In this document: piece after piece, positions 1 to 7,793 of the stretch | How positions within the stretch are numbered: the stretch's first letter is position 1 | Layout: each line of letters begins with the position of its first letter | NCBI GenBank assembly: GCA_913056505.1 | Contig: CAJXLZ010000022.1 | Span: 1 to 10,321 of the forward strand | Length of the DNA: 10,321 bases | From: an uncultured Desulfurellaceae bacterium | Lineage (GTDB): Bacteria > Campylobacterota_A > Desulfurellia > Desulfurellales > Hippeaceae | Direction of reading: 5' to 3' | Translations under genes and position numbers: made by a program | The notes under the pieces: generated by a model | What the model was told of the DNA's origin: nothing | The model's input: only the letters and a program-made list of their open reading frames with translations | Databases searched by the model: none

Positions 1-2
1 TA

Positions 3-182
3 TCACTCGGACTTAGTCCACAAATGAAACAGAACCAACTGGCAAATATGCGCTCCCATGTCGAAGCAGTACATGATATTATTGGACTATTGGCAGAAGA
101 TAAGTTTGATGAAGCCTCTGTTATCGCCCATCATAAAGTATTCGTTTTTAGGGACAACTATGGGCCCCCAATTATCCCTTGA
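3..182 (+). CDS. Internal fragment of an unrelated helical protein (possible cytochrome c-like), cut at a chimeric join
   Basis: This frame is open from the window edge to a TGA at 180-182. Residues encoded by 3-131 read like real protein: an SLGLSPQMK start, then QLANMRSHVEAVHDII and LLAEDKFDEASVIAH, two amphipathic helices. The pattern resembles, from memory, small four-helix proteins of sulfur-oxidising Gammaproteobacteria whose C-terminus carries a CxxCH haem-type motif; that motif is not present here. After about 131 the frame is simply antisense of lepB and is not expected to be native. No start codon is visible, so the gene begins left of the window. It is the only plus-strand coding sequence here and shares no logic with its neighbours. 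The family assignment is a weak recollection, but that the fragment is truly coding is fairly likely. Confidence 0.55.
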   Translation, partial: SLGLSPQMKQNQLANMRSHVEAVHDIIGLLAEDKFDEASVIAHHKVFVFRDNYGPPIIP

Positions 183-611
183 TCCAAATTTTGCCCTACA
201 TACCAGCGAAACTGTATCCCTTTTGCATATATTCGGGTCCCTATGGATAGCAAAGGGTTCATTAACTTTATGCCCATTCACATAGAGCACTTTATCTACC
301 ATCTTCAACCTATCTCCCGGTGTACCCACGCAGCGTTTAATGAAATATATTTTAGGGTTCGGCGGAAATTTAAAAACAACGACATCCCCTCTTTTAGGCT
401 CCTTTACAGGAATAATTTTATATCCTGTAAACGGCATTTTCACACCATATATAAACCGATTTACCAATATATGATCTCCAATAAGCAGTGTATTTTCCAT
501 TGAAGATGACGGTATCTTAAATGCCTCAACAATAAATGCACGGATGAATAAAGCAATAACCAGTGCAATAAATATGGATTTAATCCAATCAAATAACTTT
601 TCTTTTGTCAC
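87..611 (-). CDS. lepB: Signal peptidase I, C-terminally truncated at the chimeric join
   Basis: Type I signal peptidase cleaves signal peptides from exported proteins at the outer face of the cytoplasmic membrane. Counting from the GTG start at 611, one membrane helix (about residues 10-28) is followed by box B, with the catalytic Ser37 in PSSSM. The general-base Lys92 lies in FIKRCVGTPGD. The protein then reaches YFMMGDNR, where family members continue with an NSxDSRxWG stretch. Here it reads nine unrelated residues and stops at TAG (87-89). The other two frames do not restore DSRxWG either, so this is not a simple frameshift. Roughly the last 30-40 residues are missing, and native sequence ends near 117. 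A TTG at 617 is in frame, but AAAGGAG (619-625) sits one base from it and seven bases from GTG at 611, so GTG is preferred. The gene follows lepA after a 23-nt gap, a common bacterial pairing. Confidence 0.9.
   Translation of the reverse strand: MTKEKLFDWIKSIFIALVIALFIRAFIVEAFKIPSSSMENTLLIGDHILVNRFIYGVKMPFTGYKIIPVKEPKRGDVVVFKFPPNPKIYFIKRCVGTPGDRLKMVDKVLYVNGHKVNEPFAIHRDPNICKRDTVSLVCRAKFGSRDNWGPIVVPKNEYFMMGDNRGFIKLIFCQ
117..131. other. Probable inverted chimeric junction (microhomology zone)
   Basis: On the minus strand these bases encode MGDNR of lepB. On the plus strand they encode SVIAH of the unrelated fragment. Both reading frames make sense up to this zone and neither makes sense beyond it, so the crossover must fall within about 15 bases that both sequences could share. 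A head-to-head inverted join at short shared sequence is typical of multiple-displacement-amplification chimeras and misassemblies. A real inversion cannot be excluded. Confidence 0.65.
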
Positions 612-618
612 GAACAAT

Positions 619-625
619 CTCCTTT
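619..625 (-). promoter_or_regulatory. Ribosome binding site deciding the lepB start
   Basis: Read on the minus strand, these bases are AAAGGAG. They lie seven bases before the GTG at 609-611 and only one base before the in-frame TTG at 615-617. Normal spacing therefore supports GTG as the start, giving a protein beginning MTKEKLFDW, two residues shorter than the longest frame. Confidence 0.7.
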
Positions 626-634
626 AAATAATTT

Positions 635-2431
635 TTAATCGTTCATCTCAACTATATGGACAAATGCATCTTTTGATATGCTGACTTTTCCCAACTGTTT
701 CATCTTTTTTTTACCCTTTTTTTGCTTTTCCAACAATTTCCTCTTGCGTGTTATATCACCGCCATAACATTTTGCAAGCACATCCTTTCTTAATGGCGAT
801 ACTCTCTCTTTGGCTATAATTTTACCGCCTACTTTTGCTTGAATTCTAACCTCAAACAGCTGTTTCGGTATATATTGCTTTAAATTTCTCAACACATCTC
901 TTGCAATTCTATATGAACGTTCCTTAGGCACTATCATAGAAAGCGAATCAATCTCGTCGGAATTTATCAAAACTGTAAGCTTAGTCAATTCAGATTGCTT
1001 AAAATCGTCAATCTCATAATCAAAAGATGCATATCCTTTAGATAGTGATTTCATCTTATCGTAAAAATCTATTATAATCTCTGATAATGGCAAGGAATAC
1101 TTTATCATAACAATATTGCTTGAAATATAGTTCATTGATTTTTGTTTGCCGCGTTTTTCTTGCAGTAGTTTTAAGATATTGCCTATAAACTTAGCCGGCG
1201 TTACTATATCGACATCAGCAAACGGTTCGTATATAGCCTCTATCTTTTGTGGCGGTGGTAATAAGGATGGATTGGATACATCTTGAAACGTGCCATCTGT
1301 TTTTTTAATACGGTACAGAACAGATGGAGCTGTTATCACAATATCAATACCAAATTCATCCTCTATACGCTCCTTTGTTATATTCATACTCAATACACCG
1401 AGAAATCCACATCTGAATCCAAATCCGAGGCTGTCTGACTTTTCTTTTTCTATAGTTAAAGATGCATCATTTAACTGTAATTTTTCCAAAGCCTCTTTCA
1501 AATTCTCGTAATTACTTGTATCCGTAGGATAGATACCTGCATAAACAAATGGCTTTGCTTTCTTAAATCCATTAAATGGATTTTTTGTAGGATTCTCAGC
1601 TAAGGTTATGGTATCACCCACTCTGACATCACGTATATTTTTTATATTTGCAACAACATATCCGACACTGCCGGGTCCAAGCAGATCAACCTTTTTCTGT
1701 TTAGGCGTAAAAACGCCTATCTCTTCCACTTCATATTTTTGTTTATTGGAATATATCATTATTCTATCATTGGTATGAAGTTCGCCATCAAAAATCCTTA
1801 CAAGAAAAACAACACCGCGGTAATTATCATACCATGAATCTATAGTTAAAGCTCTTAAAGATCCTGCAGGATCATATTCAGGAGCCGGAATATACTCAAT
1901 TATTGATCTCAGCACATTATCTATGCCAACATTATTTTTTGCAGATATTTCTATAGCATTTTTTGAGCTTATGCCCAATGCGTCCTCTATTTCCTGTTTT
2001 GTTTTATCAACATCGGCAGACGGCAGGTCTATCTTGTTTATAACAGGTATTATTTCCAAATTATTTTCAATAGCGGCATAAGCGTTTGCAATGGTTTGTG
2101 CCTCAACACCTTGAGATGCATCAACAACAAGTAGACAGCCCTCGCACGCTGATAAACTTCTTGAAACTTCATACCCAAAATCCACATGGCCCGGCGTATC
2201 TATCATATTCAGAAAATACCTTTTGCCGTTATATTCATAATCAAGACTCGCACTTTGAGCTTTGATTGTTATGCCGTGTTTACGCTCAACATCCAAACTA
2301 TCGAGCACCTGTTCTCTCATCTCGCGCCTACTTAAGCTCCCCGTATTCTCTATTAATCTATCGGCGAGTGTACTTTTGCCATGGTCTATGTGAGCTATTA
2401 TAGAAAAGTTCCTTACATTATCTACCTTCAT
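635..2431 (-). CDS. lepA: Elongation factor 4 (LepA, back-translocating ribosomal GTPase)
   Basis: LepA/EF4 is a translational GTPase that acts on ribosomes stalled or in error-prone states. All signature parts are present over 598 residues, the usual length. They are G1 in AHIDHGKST (residues 13-21), G3 in DTPGH (78-82, with His82 the catalytic histidine), G4 in NKID (132-135) and a SAK-type G5 near 163-165. The LepA-specific run VVDASQGVEAQT lies near 102-113. Domains II, III and V follow, and then the characteristic LepA C-terminal domain, rich in lysine, with KKMKQLGKVSI near the end. The ATG at 2429-2431 gives the expected N-terminus (MKVDNVRNFSIIAH), but the ribosome binding site before it is weak. 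This is the only gene in the window preceded by a gap longer than 25 nt, so it may have its own promoter. lepB follows 23 nt downstream. Confidence 0.98.
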   Translation of the reverse strand: MKVDNVRNFSIIAHIDHGKSTLADRLIENTGSLSRREMREQVLDSLDVERKHGITIKAQSASLDYEYNGKRYFLNMIDTPGHVDFGYEVSRSLSACEGCLLVVDASQGVEAQTIANAYAAIENNLEIIPVINKIDLPSADVDKTKQEIEDALGISSKNAIEISAKNNVGIDNVLRSIIEYIPAPEYDPAGSLRALTIDSWYDNYRGVVFLVRIFDGELHTNDRIMIYSNKQKYEVEEIGVFTPKQKKVDLLGPGSVGYVVANIKNIRDVRVGDTITLAENPTKNPFNGFKKAKPFVYAGIYPTDTSNYENLKEALEKLQLNDASLTIEKEKSDSLGFGFRCGFLGVLSMNITKERIEDEFGIDIVITAPSVLYRIKKTDGTFQDVSNPSLLPPPQKIEAIYEPFADVDIVTPAKFIGNILKLLQEKRGKQKSMNYISSNIVMIKYSLPLSEIIIDFYDKMKSLSKGYASFDYEIDDFKQSELTKLTVLINSDEIDSLSMIVPKERSYRIARDVLRNLKQYIPKQLFEVRIQAKVGGKIIAKERVSPLRKDVLAKCYGGDITRKRKLLEKQKKGKKKMKQLGKVSISKDAFVHIVEMND

Positions 2432-2517
2432 TTAATACATCCATCTTCTTATAAAAAATTTTAACAACAAAAACATATATCGGTATAATTTATTTTTATT
2501 TAACGATATGGTTTGCG
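2432..2517 (-). promoter_or_regulatory. AT-rich 86-nt gap before lepA, possible promoter
   Basis: This is the only substantial intergenic gap inside the block. Read on the minus strand, it holds TATAAG and TTATAC elements that could act as -10 boxes, but no convincing -35 box at 16-18 nt from either. A 6-bp inverted repeat, atatcg (2477-2482) and cgatat (2504-2509), flanks a 21-base A/T loop. No GC-rich stem with a T-run suggests a terminator for thiD2. A promoter for lepA-lepB is plausible from position alone. Confidence 0.25.
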
Positions 2518-2955
2518 TCATTCATTAAGCAAATTGCCTGTTTGTTCTGCGCCATTGATGATCTCCTTTTCCAGTATATACGCCTTATATCTAAACTCCT
2601 TAAATTTAAGTGAAGTCTGATCATCAATAAGCTTAAACGCCTCTTCCAAAACCCTTGATGACTCCTCAACCCTCTTCATATTTGCAAATATGATATCTTT
2701 AATATCCGATCTCTCTTTTTCTATGCTGCTACTTAGAGATGTGCCTACATCGCCTGCTGTATCCCTACAATTAACGGCATCGCTAAATTGTTTTTGAATT
2801 AAAGAGATATCTGAACGCATACTCTTTAACTCGTTTACAATTTTTTTATCATCCAATATAAACCGGGCAATATCCTCAACAACTCGTAATCCCTCACGTA
2901 CCCTATTGAAATTCGCGTCTATCAATCTGTCTATTTTTCTTTTGCTTTTTCCCAT
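2518..2955 (-). CDS. thiD2: Stand-alone ThiD2-like hydroxymethylpyrimidine phosphate kinase
   Basis: This 145-residue protein matches the ThiD2 domain, which in cyanobacteria and others is fused to the N-terminus of thiamin phosphate synthase (ThiE). In that family it phosphorylates HMP-phosphate to the diphosphate that ThiE condenses with the thiazole. Diagnostic stretches are DANFNRVREGLRVVEDIARF (residues 13-32), RDTAGDVGT (64-72), ANMKRVEESSRVLEE (91-105) and FRYKAYILEK (121-130). No ThiE domain follows; the frame stops at TGA (2518-2520), so ThiE must be encoded elsewhere. The ATG at 2953-2955 lies inside the end of the preceding phospholipase D-like gene (25-nt overlap), with only a weak upstream GGA. 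A TTG at 2923-2925 just after that gene's stop is an alternative, but it lacks a ribosome binding site. Automated pipelines often call such proteins thiamin-phosphate pyrophosphorylase, which would be wrong here. The kinase role is inferred from the family, not from seen catalytic residues. Confidence 0.8.
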   Translation of the reverse strand: MGKSKRKIDRLIDANFNRVREGLRVVEDIARFILDDKKIVNELKSMRSDISLIQKQFSDAVNCRDTAGDVGTSLSSSIEKERSDIKDIIFANMKRVEESSRVLEEAFKLIDDQTSLKFKEFRYKAYILEKEIINGAEQTGNLLNE

Positions 2956-3467
2956 AATGCTTCAAATTTTCCTTCATAGACATTTGCTATATCCTGACGT
3001 CTTATTACTAATACATTCTCATCATTAACCACAAATGCGCTTGCAGTCCAGTTAAGCGAACCCGTTTCCACTATTTTATTATCAAAGATAGCAAACTTAT
3101 TGTGCATTATGCCGCTTCTCTTCCACCGTTTATAGGTGTGCGCTGCTGCAAATCGTATATTAATACCATTTTTTTTCAAATATAGATATTTTGTATATTT
3201 ATTTTCTTTGGGGTCATTTGACTTTCTATCTAACAATACACGAATCTTTACACCACGATTTTCAGCATCAATTAAATGCTGCGCCAAATATCTTGAAGTA
3301 AATGTATACATAGCAATATCTATGGTCTTGTTCGCATTATCAATCAAATCCTCTATTGCACCCTCAGCTTTATAGGATGGCGTAAAATATACATCAATAT
3401 CCCTTGCATAAGAATACAAACCTAAAAAAATAGAAACAGATATAAAAAAAACAATTTTCCTAAACAT
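2931..3467 (-). CDS. Secreted single-HKD phospholipase D-like protein (Nuc-type endonuclease family)
   Basis: Residues 1-21 form a signal peptide: a basic start (MFRK), a hydrophobic core, and a likely cleavage after YSYA. The mature part of about 157 residues is one PLD domain. It has DIDVYFTPS at its start, TIDIAMYTFTS (48-58), and the HKD motif with His122, Lys124 and Asp129 followed by GSLNWT (136-141). One HKD motif and this length are typical of the Nuc family of bacterial phosphodiesterases, which dimerise to complete the active site. Members act as nonspecific nucleases or phospholipases, and the substrate here is unknown. The protein would act in the periplasm or outside the cell. 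Its start overlaps the guaB stop by 8 nt. An AAGGAG lies 13 nt before the ATG, slightly far. Its tail overlaps thiD2. Nothing links its function to either neighbour. Confidence 0.88.
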   Translation of the reverse strand: MFRKIVFFISVSIFLGLYSYARDIDVYFTPSYKAEGAIEDLIDNANKTIDIAMYTFTSRYLAQHLIDAENRGVKIRVLLDRKSNDPKENKYTKYLYLKKNGINIRFAAAHTYKRWKRSGIMHNKFAIFDNKIVETGSLNWTASAFVVNDENVLVIRRQDIANVYEGKFEALWEKAKEK

Positions 3468-4917
3468 TATAGTTAGGCGGCTCCTTCGTAATTATAACAT
3501 CATGAACATGGCTCTCCCTGACAGATGCGGGCGTTATCTGAACAAATGTGGCTTTATTCTTAAGTTCCTCTATATTTTTACATCCGGTATATCCCATACC
3601 AGATTTAAGACCACCCACAAGCTGATATATTACATCACCTACATTCCCTTTATATGGAACCCTGCCTTCTATGCCCTCTGGCACAAGCTTTTCAGGCTCT
3701 ACTTCATCTTGAAAATACCTGTCTTTGCTGCCCTCCTTCATTGCACCAATAGATCCCATACCCCTATAAACCTTATATTTTCTTCCTTGATATATAAGCG
3801 ACTCCCCTGGTGACTCCTCAACGCCAGCAAATAGATTGCCTATCATAACAGCGCTTGCACCCGCAGCAATGGCTTTCACAACATCACCTGAGAATTTTAT
3901 TCCACCATCGGCTATTACTGTTTTACCGTAACTTTCAGCCTCCTCAGCACACTCGGAAATTGCAGAAATTTGAGGCACTCCAACACCTGCCACAATACGC
4001 GTAGTGCATATAGAACCCGGCCCTATACCGACTTTTACAATATCAGCGCCCGCTTCTATCAAACTTTTAGTGCCCTCTTTCGTTGCAACATTCCCTGCGA
4101 TTATCGTAACATCCGGCAGATGCATTCTAATTTTCTCCACAAGTTTAATGACATAAATAGAGTGTCCATGTGCAGAATCAACAACAATCACATCAACGCC
4201 CGCATCATGCAATGCCTTTGCCCTCTTTTCCCCATCACGCGTTCCTACTGCCGCGCCTACAACGAGCCTACCGTGTACATCCTTGGTTGCATGAGGATAT
4301 TCTATTTTTTTCTTAATATCTTTGATGGTTATCAGTCCCTTCAATTTGAAATCTTTATCCACGATAGGCAATTTTTCTATCTTGTTTGTCTTTAAATATT
4401 CCTCAGCTTCCCTTAATGTTATTCCCACGCGAGCAGTAACAAGATTCTCTTTTGTCATAACATTTCCAACCTTCTCAGAAAGATTATGCTCAAACTGCAC
4501 ATCCCTATTTGTTATTATGCCTACAAGTGTATTATCCCTATCTGTCACTGGAATACCGGATATATGATACTGGCTCATTAAATATAAAGCATCCTTTATT
4601 GTCGCATTCGGAGAGATAGTGATAGGCTCTAAAATCATACCGCTCTCACTTTTTTTAACACGTCTTACCTGATTTGCTTGGTCTTCTATACTCATATTTT
4701 TATGTATTATACCCATACCGCCATGCCGCGCCATTGCTATAGCCATTTTATACTCCGTGACTGTGTCCATAGCAGCAGAGATAAACGGCACATTTAAATG
4801 TAGTCTATCAGAAAGTGTTGTAGATATATCCGCATCCTTAGGCAATGTGTATGATTTATTCGGAAGCAGTAATACATCATCGAATGTTATGCCTATTGTA
4901 TTTTTAATCTTCAGCAT
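3460..4917 (-). CDS. guaB: Inosine-5'-monophosphate dehydrogenase
   Basis: GuaB oxidises IMP to XMP with NAD, the committed step of guanine nucleotide synthesis, in the cytoplasm. The 485-residue length is standard. The N-terminal TIM-barrel part begins with TFDDVLLLP and includes SAAMDTVTE (48-55). Two CBS domains occupy about residues 95-205, the regulatory module that binds adenine and guanine nucleotides. The barrel resumes with VVGAAVG and VDSAHGHS. The catalytic loop is GPGSICTTR with nucleophile Cys304. The IMP site DGGIKFSGD (337-345), the YRGMGS stretch (384-389) and the flap Arg400-Tyr401 pair (KDRYFQ) are all intact. A clear AGAGG ribosome binding site lies just before the ATG at 4915-4917 and abuts the stop codon of glyS, 9 nt upstream. 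The TAG stop overlaps the start of the phospholipase D-like gene by 8 nt, suggesting coupled translation. Confidence 0.98.
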   Translation of the reverse strand: MLKIKNTIGITFDDVLLLPNKSYTLPKDADISTTLSDRLHLNVPFISAAMDTVTEYKMAIAMARHGGMGIIHKNMSIEDQANQVRRVKKSESGMILEPITISPNATIKDALYLMSQYHISGIPVTDRDNTLVGIITNRDVQFEHNLSEKVGNVMTKENLVTARVGITLREAEEYLKTNKIEKLPIVDKDFKLKGLITIKDIKKKIEYPHATKDVHGRLVVGAAVGTRDGEKRAKALHDAGVDVIVVDSAHGHSIYVIKLVEKIRMHLPDVTIIAGNVATKEGTKSLIEAGADIVKVGIGPGSICTTRIVAGVGVPQISAISECAEEAESYGKTVIADGGIKFSGDVVKAIAAGASAVMIGNLFAGVEESPGESLIYQGRKYKVYRGMGSIGAMKEGSKDRYFQDEVEPEKLVPEGIEGRVPYKGNVGDVIYQLVGGLKSGMGYTGCKNIEELKNKATFVQITPASVRESHVHDVIITKEPPNYNV

Positions 4918-4926
4918 ATAAACCTC

Positions 4927-6945
4927 TTAAATTTCCAAAAACTTAAAATTCGCAATACGCAAAACTAACAGACGCAGCCTATTTAATAAAGAAAGCCTGT
5001 TATTTTTAATATTTTCATCTTTATCCATAACCATAACATTATCAAAAAACATATTAATATCAGGAACAATCCTATCAACCATATTTATTGCTTCCTTATA
5101 ATCTTTCTTCTCTAACCGTCTAATATACTCAGATTCAATACTGTTTATACCAATCAATAATTTTTTTTCATAATCACTCTCAAATAAACCCTCATCAATA
5201 AAAGTAGATTCGTAATTCTCTGGCACGATGTTAAAAACCCTCTTTATTGCAAAGCGTTTTTTCTTATCTGGATCGTGCAGTATAAAATAATTTAATGCCA
5301 AAAGCCTATTATTAACATCCGCTATATCATCAAAACTAACCTGCGTTACTGCCATTAATATATCATACGGATATTGGTTGCAGTAGTTGAAAAACCTCAC
5401 CTTAATAAATTCCAACACACCTTCTAAATCAATATTTTTATTATATAGTTTAGCGGCGTACAAAATGGCTTCAGACAAATTAAGTGCAATATTAAAATCC
5501 GTTACTATTTTGATAATGCCAAGTGCGGCACGGCGCAGAGCATATGGGTCTTTGTTGCCTGTAGGTTTAAGGTCAGCTATAAAACCGCCTACAATCAAAT
5601 CTATTTTATCTGCCAAAGATAGCACCATACCTGTCTCAGAGCTGACATTTTCCTCATCTTTGGGTAAGTATTGCTCATATATAGCATTTGCTACCTTATC
5701 GGATTCACCGGAAAGTTTTGCATATTCCCTACCCATAACGCCTTGAAGTTCAGGAAACTCATAAACCATCTGAGTGAGAAGGTCAGCTTTTGAAAGATAG
5801 GCCGCTCTTTTGGCGTAATCGACATTTACTTTAAGTTTTTCCGCCAAAAATGCACTTAGCTTCACCAATCTCATAACCCTGTCATACTGTGAGCCCAACT
5901 TATCATGAAATGTCATTTTCTTTAGACCGTCTACAAAATCTACCAATTTTTTCTTACTGTCTTCCGCATAAAAAAATTCAGCATCGTCAAAACGCGCCCT
6001 TAATACACGCTCATACCCCTCTTTTATGAGCTGCATATTATCCGTTTCTATGTTGGAAACAGCAGCAAATTTATTTATAAGCTTGCCGTTTTTAGTAAAT
6101 GCAAAATATCTCTGATGATCTTTCATGGATGTAATAAGCACCTCTTTAGGTAGATGTATAAACTTATCTTCAAATTCACCAACCACAACCACAGGATATT
6201 CACATAGATTCACCACTTCATTTAACAGTTCGTCATCATAGATAACGCTTAAGTTTTCTTTTTTGCATATGCTCTCAAGCTTATTTAATATAATATCTCT
6301 TCTTCTATTTTGGTCTACAATAACAAAAGCATCCTCAAGCGCGCTCTCATAATTATCATAACTCAATTTCACCTTCTGCGGGTTTAAAAATCTATGTCCA
6401 TATGTGTACGATGTAGAATTTATACCAGCAAAATTAAAATCAATAACCTCATTATCTATCATAAATGTAATATTATGAACAGGCCTGATAAAGGCGTAAT
6501 CACCATCTCCCCATTTCATTTTTTTATTAAAATGAAGGTTTATTATGAAATTATTTAAAATATTGCCCATTAGTTCCTTTGCGCTTCTATCCTCTTGCTT
6601 TATGATAAGACTTACATATCTGCCTTTCTTATTCTCTTCTATTATAATATCTTCTTCTGTTGCACCGTTCTTCCTCAAAAACCCCATTAGTGCTTTTGTA
6701 GGTTTGGCATCTTTATAACATATAGACTCAGGTGGACCTATAATCTTTTTATCTTCCGATTTTATATATTTATCAAATTCAAATTTTATAGCCATCCTTC
6801 TTGGTGTAACATAACTCTTAAGATTCGAAAATATTATATTCTCACCCTTTAAAATTTCAGAAATATTATCTGCCATACGCTGGTCTAATCCCTTCATCTC
6901 GGATGCAGGCAGCTCTTCGGTAAACAGTTCAAATAACAGTTTCAA
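4927..6945 (-). CDS. glyS: Glycyl-tRNA synthetase beta subunit
   Basis: GlyS is the large subunit of the alpha2beta2 bacterial glycyl-tRNA synthetase. It carries the tRNA-binding parts and works with GlyQ. The N-terminus LLFELFTEELP is the family hallmark. VTPRR (46-50), the TYGHRFL motif (181-187), SMKDHQRYF (273-281), the HD-like helical region with ADLLTQMVYEFPELQGVMG (387-405) and DPYALRRAALGI (466-477) follow. A DALR-type anticodon-binding helical domain makes up roughly the last 100 residues. At 672 residues it is near the usual 680-700. The start codon is TTG (6943-6945), and its last two bases plus the next A form the TGA stop of glyQ (TTGA). This overlap couples translation so that the two subunits can be made in balance. 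The guaB ribosome binding site starts right at the glyS stop. Confidence 0.98.
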   Translation of the reverse strand: MKLLFELFTEELPASEMKGLDQRMADNISEILKGENIIFSNLKSYVTPRRMAIKFEFDKYIKSEDKKIIGPPESICYKDAKPTKALMGFLRKNGATEEDIIIEENKKGRYVSLIIKQEDRSAKELMGNILNNFIINLHFNKKMKWGDGDYAFIRPVHNITFMIDNEVIDFNFAGINSTSYTYGHRFLNPQKVKLSYDNYESALEDAFVIVDQNRRRDIILNKLESICKKENLSVIYDDELLNEVVNLCEYPVVVVGEFEDKFIHLPKEVLITSMKDHQRYFAFTKNGKLINKFAAVSNIETDNMQLIKEGYERVLRARFDDAEFFYAEDSKKKLVDFVDGLKKMTFHDKLGSQYDRVMRLVKLSAFLAEKLKVNVDYAKRAAYLSKADLLTQMVYEFPELQGVMGREYAKLSGESDKVANAIYEQYLPKDEENVSSETGMVLSLADKIDLIVGGFIADLKPTGNKDPYALRRAALGIIKIVTDFNIALNLSEAILYAAKLYNKNIDLEGVLEFIKVRFFNYCNQYPYDILMAVTQVSFDDIADVNNRLLALNYFILHDPDKKKRFAIKRVFNIVPENYESTFIDEGLFESDYEKKLLIGINSIESEYIRRLEKKDYKEAINMVDRIVPDINMFFDNVMVMDKDENIKNNRLSLLNRLRLLVLRIANFKFLEI

Positions 6946-7784
6946 TTTAAATCTCCCATATAAGTTTTTGCAACATTGGCTGACAGATCCCTTACACGTT
7001 TTATAAACTGAGCGCGTTCGGTAACGCTTATTGCACTACGTGCATCCAATAAATTAAATACATGAGAACATTTTAAGCAGTAATCATATGCAGGTCTAAC
7101 CAAACCATTATCTGCACACTTTTTTGATTCATTTTCATACATATCAAACAATTTAAACAGCATATCTGTATCTGCCAATTCAAAATTATAGACCGAATAT
7201 TCATATTCGTCATGCTTATGTATATCGCCATAGGTAATCTTATCATTCCAATGCATATCAAACACATTTTCCACCTGCTGTATATACATACCCAACCGTT
7301 CCGTTCCATATGTTATCTCAACAGGAATAGGCTTTAAGTCATAGCCGCCGATCTGCTGAAAATATGTAAATTGGGTTACTTCCATACCGTCAAGCCATAC
7401 TTCCCATCCCAAACCCCATGCTCCAAGCGTTGGAGATTCCCAATTATCCTCAACAAATCTTATATCATGCTCCTGTAACTTAATACCCAGCGTCTCCAAA
7501 CTACTTAAATATAAATCCTGAATATTGATAGGCGAAGGTTTCATAACAACTTGATATTGGTAGTAGTGTTGCAGTCTATTTGGATTTTCTCCGTATCTTC
7601 CATCTGTAGGCCTGCGTGAAGGGGCAGCATAAGCAACATTCCAAGCCTCCTTCCCCAATGATTTGAGTGTTGTCGCCCAATGAAACGTTCCCGCGCCCGA
7701 TTCAATATCATAGGGCTGCAGAATTATACACCCTTGTGATTCCCAAAATTTAGAGAGCGAAAGCACTATATCTTGATAATTCAT
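6942..7784 (-). CDS. glyQ: Glycyl-tRNA synthetase alpha subunit
   Basis: GlyQ is the catalytic class II subunit that activates glycine with ATP and charges tRNA-Gly together with GlyS. The 280 residues include the start region WESQGCIILQPYD, motif 2 region RRPTDGRYGENPNRLQHYYQ (58-77), the near-invariant DNWESPTLGAWGLGWEVW (113-130), LDGMEVTQFTYFQQ and motif 3 region GTERLGMY (160-167). All key stretches are intact, and length is normal or slightly short (usually about 285-305). A strong AAGGAGG ribosome binding site lies six bases before the ATG and touches the stop codon of the upstream exonuclease gene. The end overlaps glyS by four bases. The separate alpha and beta genes place this organism among bacteria using the tetrameric enzyme rather than the eukaryote-like single-chain form. 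Confidence 0.98.
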   Translation of the reverse strand: MNYQDIVLSLSKFWESQGCIILQPYDIESGAGTFHWATTLKSLGKEAWNVAYAAPSRRPTDGRYGENPNRLQHYYQYQVVMKPSPINIQDLYLSSLETLGIKLQEHDIRFVEDNWESPTLGAWGLGWEVWLDGMEVTQFTYFQQIGGYDLKPIPVEITYGTERLGMYIQQVENVFDMHWNDKITYGDIHKHDEYEYSVYNFELADTDMLFKLFDMYENESKKCADNGLVRPAYDYCLKCSHVFNLLDARSAISVTERAQFIKRVRDLSANVAKTYMGDLN

Positions 7785-7793
7785 AAATCCTCC

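Noticed and set aside
87..120. Simple frameshift as the cause of the lepB truncation
   Set aside because: None of the three minus-strand frames downstream of GDNR gives the expected NSxDSRxWG residues, while the opposite strand reads as coherent protein. A sequence join explains both facts better.
58..285. Plus-strand reading frame starting ATGTCGAAGCAG
   Set aside because: It crosses the chimeric join, is in a different frame from the plausible fragment (3-131), and most of it is antisense to lepB. The translation has no recognisable family features.
2477..2509. Inverted repeat atatcg ... cgatat with a 21-base loop as a terminator or operator
   Set aside because: The stem is only six AT-rich base pairs with a long loop and no following T-run. 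Such repeats are expected by chance in sequence of this composition.
3970..4395. 141-residue plus-strand reading frame opposite guaB
   Set aside because: It is antisense to the fully conserved guaB core. The composition is rich in Cys, Arg, Asn and Tyr with no motif, as expected for a shadow frame.
7073..7309. 78-residue minus-strand reading frame inside glyQ in another frame
   Set aside because: It lies wholly within intact glyQ, and its Ile/Met/Cys-rich translation is a frame-shifted image of it.
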